From Vampirovibrionales bacterium (GTDB taxonomy: Bacteria; Cyanobacteriota; Vampirovibrionia; Vampirovibrionales; Vampirovibrionaceae), in contig JAJCZA010000002.1 of NCBI GenBank assembly GCA_029262635.1, forward strand, positions 248,001 to 312,000: a stretch of DNA of 64,000 bases, in the 5' to 3' direction. The position numbers and the translations under genes are program-made. The stretch's first letter is position 1. Every line of letters begins with the position of its first letter. This document shows, piece after piece, positions 59,906 through 64,000 of the stretch. The notes under the pieces are model-generated. The model saw nothing but the letters and a program-made list of their open reading frames with translations, was not told the DNA's origin and did no database searches.

Positions 59906-61758
59906 TCTTTAAACGATTGTTGAATGATATGCCATGCGGAAGATAATTCCATTCTTAGTATTTGCCCTTTTGAAGGGGCTTTCTCGTTATGAGACTCTTT
60001 ATGCATGGCCAGTCGCATGGTTGAATTACGCTCAATGTAATGAAACAGGTGGCGCATGTCGTTTAAAATACTCATTCGCTTTTCTGGATCCATGATAAAC
60101 GCGGTTTCTAATGCGTTAAAGGCCACGCGTCTTCGGTCTGCATGGTTCATGTTCTGGTATTTATAGAGTTTTACCAGTTCATTGGTCGGGTCTGTATTAT
60201 CGACCACCATATTATCTGTATTAATACTGACCTTGGCGCCGAGCCGGGAAAGGAAGAGGGCCGGATGCTCAGTATGGAACGGAATGATTCCCGTATGACG
60301 ATTGCTTTTAATGCACATTTCCAGCCCAATATTTTTGTCGATAATCTCCTTTAGCAATGGGGCTTTGTCCAAAATATGTTCTATGGGATACTTCTCCATC
60401 CACCCGTCGGGGTTGGTTTTGAATTCCTCAAAGGCCTCCTCTAAAATTGGGGCGCTCTTCATAAGTTCTACCCCGTGACCCATCCGGACTGGTGTATAAG
60501 GTCGCCAGCCTAGTTTGATAGCTTCTGCAACCGATTGCCAGCCGGATAGCTCACCGGAAGTCTTTGTTTCACCCGCGTGAATGGTTATACCGAGGCGCTT
60601 ATCTGGATCGGCTGTCCGGTTGTATTCATGGATTAGTTCAAAAAAGGGCGCGTAATCGGTTACGGGAAATGGGACTTCGGCCCCGGCCAAGTCAACCCCG
60701 GCAATCGGATACCCTTTTTTCTTCAGCTCAATTGCAATCCGGGCCACATCCATGGCTTTATCTACCCGGTACATGCGGCCCGTTTTTGGGTTAATTTCAC
60801 TACTGCCATGACGATAGGCTAACAAAAGCAAGCCATAATCCAGGTGTTTTCTGGATTTTTTATATTCTTCCTTCCCATCTTCAATGCCCATCTGGATAGC
60901 CTTAACCAGTTGCTCAGGTGTTGCGGTTAAGTGATGCTTAATGGCCTGAATTAAATCAGGAAATGTTTCGTCCTGCCCTTTTTCAGCCCACAATTTGCTT
61001 TGAATCTGGTTAATGACCGGTGTGGAAATTTCGGTAAATTCTTTTTTTAGGGCACTGATTAAATAATCGGGAATAACGCCGTTATTTTTCTTAACTAAAT
61101 GCATCATATCTTGATGCGATTCAATGCCGGTTTTTTCCTCTAGTGCCAGAAGGAGCTCAGAGACGCTTTTCGTCACTTCCTGTTCAGGCAAGGGGTTGGT
61201 CCGTAGTTCAAAATAGCGTACGTTATGCAATGCCATCTTGTTCGCATATTCCAGTGCCCCTAAATAAGCGTAGTGGACTGACTTCACCATTTTAGGGATT
61301 CTCTCATAGGCGGTAATATATTGCCCTAATTTCGATGTGTCTTTTCCATTGACCTTCTCTGCTTTATCGGCCTGATCTTCAGCCTCGTATTGATCTGGGT
61401 TTAGTACTTTTCCATACTCTTCAGCTCGGGTAATCCGGTATTGTTCCCGTAATTGAGAAATTGAGAGATCATCAATGCTTCCCAACCGTTTTCCCTTTAC
61501 CAGATCCCGAAAAAACGACCATTTAATTAGAGGAAGCGGCATAGAGCCGTTGTAATGGTCATGATGAATCACTTTGGGTGTGCTTCGAATGAGGTGATAA
61601 ACATCGTCATCAATGGGCTTGTTGGTTAATGGGTAGGGGGGCAAATCCTGTCCAAATCTTACGAGGAAGGGCTGGTGCACGGAAGAATCCGCGCTTTGTT
61701 TTTGTCGCGTTAAAGGCAAAGAAACGCGAGATGTCGGGGGCAATGAACCTGAAATCAA
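59890..61758 (-). CDS. Adenosine/AMP deaminase-like metal hydrolase, extended form
   Basis: 622 aa, almost twice the usual adenosine deaminase (330-360). Family residues are visible: the HDH metal pair of KVIHHDHYNGSMPL, HAGETKTSGE (His, Glu), RMGHGVEL (His), and SINTDNM (Asp). Extra parts: an N-terminal tail of about 60 residues, a long insert rich in charged residues about 85-140 and 230-300, and a C-terminal helical extension. TTG start at 61758 has AAAGGA 7-8 bp before it. Could be AMP or adenosine deaminase or a related aminohydrolase; not decided. Confidence 0.8.
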   Translation of the reverse strand: MISGSLPPTSRVSLPLTRQKQSADSSVHQPFLVRFGQDLPPYPLTNKPIDDDVYHLIRSTPKVIHHDHYNGSMPLPLIKWSFFRDLVKGKRLGSIDDLSISQLREQYRITRAEEYGKVLNPDQYEAEDQADKAEKVNGKDTSKLGQYITAYERIPKMVKSVHYAYLGALEYANKMALHNVRYFELRTNPLPEQEVTKSVSELLLALEEKTGIESHQDMMHLVKKNNGVIPDYLISALKKEFTEISTPVINQIQSKLWAEKGQDETFPDLIQAIKHHLTATPEQLVKAIQMGIEDGKEEYKKSRKHLDYGLLLLAYRHGSSEINPKTGRMYRVDKAMDVARIAIELKKKGYPIAGVDLAGAEVPFPVTDYAPFFELIHEYNRTADPDKRLGITIHAGETKTSGELSGWQSVAEAIKLGWRPYTPVRMGHGVELMKSAPILEEAFEEFKTNPDGWMEKYPIEHILDKAPLLKEIIDKNIGLEMCIKSNRHTGIIPFHTEHPALFLSRLGAKVSINTDNMVVDNTDPTNELVKLYKYQNMNHADRRRVAFNALETAFIMDPEKRMSILNDMRHLFHYIERNSTMRLAMHKESHNEKAPSKGQILRMELSSAWHIIQQSFKDYLKR

Positions 61759-61934
61759 AACAAAGTCCTTTTGAGACAGTAAACCACGTGATAATAAACG
61801 ACCCTGCCATAGAAAAATTGCGTTTTGATGACGATTTGCCCTTTTCCCCTGTTCTTTTACATAACTTATTTTTCAAGAGGGTTTTTGGGTTTGTTCTTCC
61901 GGCTTTGGCTTTTTTTTTATGGTATGATTCCCGG

Positions 61935-62636
61935 ATGAAATCACGGACAGCCGCACGAGAACTTGCTATACTCATCCTGTTTCAATTGGGCAAACAGGGA
62001 AAATCCGCTTTGGACGCCAATCGAGGCATGAACGGGCTGATTATTGACGCCGTTCGCTCACTCGTGGAGCAAGCCTCCGAGCAAATCCAGAGCACGGCGC
62101 AAGATTTCGCTAATATCAGTCAGCACATTCTGGAGCTGGAAGCGGAACACCCTGCCAATCTGGAAAGTGATCTGGAAGCCGAATCGGTGCCCGTTCAAAT
62201 TCCCACCACCCGCCAAATGGTGGAAAAAATCGAAATCCTGCTTCAGGGCGCGGAAAATCTGGCGGAATCCCTCCGTATCCCGGAATTTTCCGTTTTGGCA
62301 CGGGCGGATATCACCCAACGCTACACCCATCAACTGGTGAATCTGGTGTTGGCGCATCGAGACGAGCTGGACACGCTCATCGACCAACATAGCGAGGACT
62401 GGAAGGTCAACCGGATGATTCAAATGGATCGGCTTATTTTGCACATCGCCCTGGCCGAAATAGTTTACGTAGACGAGGTGGACACCGCTACAGTCATTAA
62501 CGAAGCCGTTGAGTTGGCCAAAAAATTCTCGTCGGATGAGAGTTTTCGTTTCATCAATGGTATTCTCGGTAAGATCGCTCTGAAATATCCGGACACGGAA
62601 AAGAAGGACACCTCCTCGGAGGTTCCTTATGTTTAA
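61935..62636 (+). CDS. nusB: Transcription antitermination protein NusB, long form
   Basis: 233 aa from the ATG at 61935 (MKSRTAARELAILILFQLG). Earlier codons of the open frame do not fit the family. The conserved C-terminal core is TLIDQHSEDWKVNRMIQMDRLILHIALAEI and AVELAKKFSSDESFRFINGILGKI. It has an insert of about 80 residues in the middle (residues 40-120) compared with the ~140-aa E. coli type; the long form is what I recall from Cyanobacteria. Overlaps ftsY by 8 bases. Confidence 0.9.
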   Translation: MKSRTAARELAILILFQLGKQGKSALDANRGMNGLIIDAVRSLVEQASEQIQSTAQDFANISQHILELEAEHPANLESDLEAESVPVQIPTTRQMVEKIEILLQGAENLAESLRIPEFSVLARADITQRYTHQLVNLVLAHRDELDTLIDQHSEDWKVNRMIQMDRLILHIALAEIVYVDEVDTATVINEAVELAKKFSSDESFRFINGILGKIALKYPDTEKKDTSSEVPYV

Positions 62637-63660
62637 GTGGCTCACCGGAAAACCTAAAAAAGAATCTTCTTCTGTCATTGGCACGGCTGGAACAACACCG
62701 CTAAAACACCCGGAACCGTCCCAATCCAAATCAACGTCTGAAAAAAAAGGCGGCTTGTCTTCGCTTAAATCCGCCTTGTCCTTGACCGGAAAATCGCTGG
62801 TGGGAAGTTTACGGGGTGTTTTTGGCGATTCCGGTACGGCGCTCAGCGATGAAAAAATTGACGAAATCGAGGAGACCTTGCTCCGGGCGGATGTTGGCTT
62901 AGATACCGCCGTTCAAATTACTGACACCCTACGCAAAAATAAAAACAGGATTCAGTCGCCTGAAGCCCTGATGGACTTTATGCAAGAGGAATTTAGCCAG
63001 ATTCTTCGCCCCTACGAATCCGCCAACACCCTAAAGTACGATCCGCAAGCTCTGAACATTTATATTGTAGTGGGTGTTAACGGCGCCGGAAAAACCACGT
63101 TCATTGGTAAGTTGGCTCACCGGTTTATTCAGGAAGGCAAAAAAGTGGTTGTTGGCGCGGGCGATACCTTCCGGGCCGCCGCTGAGGATCAACTGGCAAT
63201 TTGGGCCGAGCGGGCCGGTGCTGAGCTGATTCGAAAGGACGGCGCGGATCCATCCTCCGTGATTTTTGAGGCCATCGAGTCCGGTAAAAACAGTCAGGCC
63301 AATGTGGTGATTCTTGATACCGCTGGACGGCTTCAGAACAAATACAACCTGATGGAAGAACTCCAAAAGATTCGTCACGTTATTGATAAAGCGAAGCCTG
63401 AACACGCTAACGTGGAATCCTTACTGGTTCTTGATGCCACCACCGGCCAAAATGCCCTTAAACAGGCCGAGGTGTTTAAAGAGATCATGGCGCTGTCGGG
63501 TGTGATTCTCACCAAGTTGGACGGGTCGGCCAAAGGCGGCATGATTCTCAGCATCGCACGGGAATATCAGCTTCCCGTTAAAATGGTAGGTGTTGGCGAG
63601 GGTATTGGAGATTTAAGGGATTTTAATCCCAATGAATTTATTGACGCGTTATTTAAATAG
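62629..63660 (+). CDS. ftsY: Signal recognition particle receptor FtsY
   Basis: 343-aa SRP receptor GTPase. N domain helical; G domain: VGVNGAGKTTFIGKLA (P-loop), GDTFRAAAEDQL, LDTAGR, TKLDGSAKGG and VGVGEGIGDLRDF, all standard. The acidic A domain is short. Overlaps nusB, followed 12 bp on by ffh. Confidence 0.96.
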   Translation: MFKWLTGKPKKESSSVIGTAGTTPLKHPEPSQSKSTSEKKGGLSSLKSALSLTGKSLVGSLRGVFGDSGTALSDEKIDEIEETLLRADVGLDTAVQITDTLRKNKNRIQSPEALMDFMQEEFSQILRPYESANTLKYDPQALNIYIVVGVNGAGKTTFIGKLAHRFIQEGKKVVVGAGDTFRAAAEDQLAIWAERAGAELIRKDGADPSSVIFEAIESGKNSQANVVILDTAGRLQNKYNLMEELQKIRHVIDKAKPEHANVESLLVLDATTGQNALKQAEVFKEIMALSGVILTKLDGSAKGGMILSIAREYQLPVKMVGVGEGIGDLRDFNPNEFIDALFK

Positions 63661-63671
63661 GATAAAACCCC

Positions 63672-64000
63672 ATGTTTGACCAACTTTCCGAAAGACTTCA
63701 GGGCGCCTTCGCTAAAATAGGCGGTAAAACTCTGACGGCTGAAAACATGGACGAAGCCCTGCGGGAAGTTCGCCGGGCTTTGCTGGAAGCCGACGTGAAC
63801 CTTCGGGCCATCAAAGCGTTTATTTCCCGCATCAAAGATCGAGCCGACGGCGAAGCGGTTTTAAAAAATGTGGATCCGGGGCAACAACTGGTCAAGCTGG
63901 TTCACGATGAACTGGTGGTTTTGCTGGGCAAGGAAAACAGTCCGCTTAATCTGGATGGAAACCCCAATATTCTGATGCTTTTTGGCTTGCAGGGTTCCGG
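63672..64000 (+). CDS. ffh: SRP protein Ffh (5' part, cut by window edge)
   Basis: First 109 codons only: MFDQLSERLQGAFAKIGG, LTAENMDEALREVRRALLEADVNL, and LMLFGLQGSG, the beginning of the P-loop. Most of the G domain and the M domain lie outside the window. Operon partner of ftsY. Confidence 0.95.
   Translation, partial: MFDQLSERLQGAFAKIGGKTLTAENMDEALREVRRALLEADVNLRAIKAFISRIKDRADGEAVLKNVDPGQQLVKLVHDELVVLLGKENSPLNLDGNPNILMLFGLQGS

Noticed and set aside
61629-61934. N-terminal extension of NusB
   Set aside because: Extends into the start region of the opposite-strand deaminase-like gene and does not resemble the family; ATG at 61935 fits.

Overview
The window is a densely packed bacterial chromosome segment of about 48% GC by eye. 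It has no rRNA, CRISPR array, transposase or recognisable prophage. The cell appears to be Gram-negative (diderm): it encodes heptose biosynthesis enzymes (GmhB and the RfaE2-type nucleotidyltransferase), a MlaE-type lipid ABC permease, an RND tripartite pump and a SurA/PrsA-like lipoprotein. NusB is of the long type (about 233 aa), which I associate with Cyanobacteria and their non-photosynthetic relatives. No photosynthesis genes are seen. A member of the Vampirovibrionia/Melainabacteria is my best guess, but this is inference.

Layout, left to right. 1-4662 (minus): a metal- or drug-type RND efflux operon (Cys-rich secreted protein, HlyD adaptor with a fused YtkA/FixH-like domain, RND pump cut by the window edge). 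4746-7650: tsaC and two convergent alpha/beta hydrolases. 7822-11713: a dTDP-rhamnose-type sugar operon (rmlC-like, rmlB, rmlD) with a CsaB-type pyruvyl transferase. 11739-15841: an unknown gene, bioB, a small secreted protein, tRNA-Lys and purA. 16033-19502: a long perfect hairpin followed by two tandem GT39-like membrane glycosyltransferases. 19593-21900: tRNA-Ser(GCU) followed by an AT-rich accessory patch bounded by a 14-bp direct repeat of the tRNA 3' end; it holds a tiny basic protein, an AbrB-type protein and a secreted nuclease, with another small basic gene just outside.

22021-30910: two MDR dehydrogenases, then the lipid operon yceD(DUF177)-rpmF-plsX-fabH-fabD-fabG-acpP-fabF. 31122-38652: an EF-hand protein, gpmI, ilvE-like aminotransferase, mlaE, a hypothetical gene and gyrA. 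38847-43436: a large secreted acidic protein, pepA, and a low-complexity protein made of GFG(A/V)PQ hexapeptides and about 60 Gly-Asn-Ala triplets. 43668-50329: Rqc2/NFACT-like protein, rfaE2, a foldase lipoprotein, and divergently xerC/D and an ArnT-like transferase. 50322-55204: a DUF420-like membrane protein, a NarL-type regulator, an HPt protein with a triple-receiver protein, and a protein with a Flp-pilin-like N terminus. 55239-58433: nadA-folP-methyltransferase operon. 58939-64000: HU, gmhB, an oversized adenosine-deaminase-like protein, and nusB-ftsY-ffh (ffh cut by the edge).

The most unusual items are the tRNA-Ser mini-island, the Gly-Asn-Ala protein, the HPt/triple-receiver module with degenerate receivers, the HlyD-YtkA fusion with its Cys-rich partner, and the 24-bp perfect inverted repeat at 16033-16091. 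All functional calls rest on reading motifs by eye; no database search was run.
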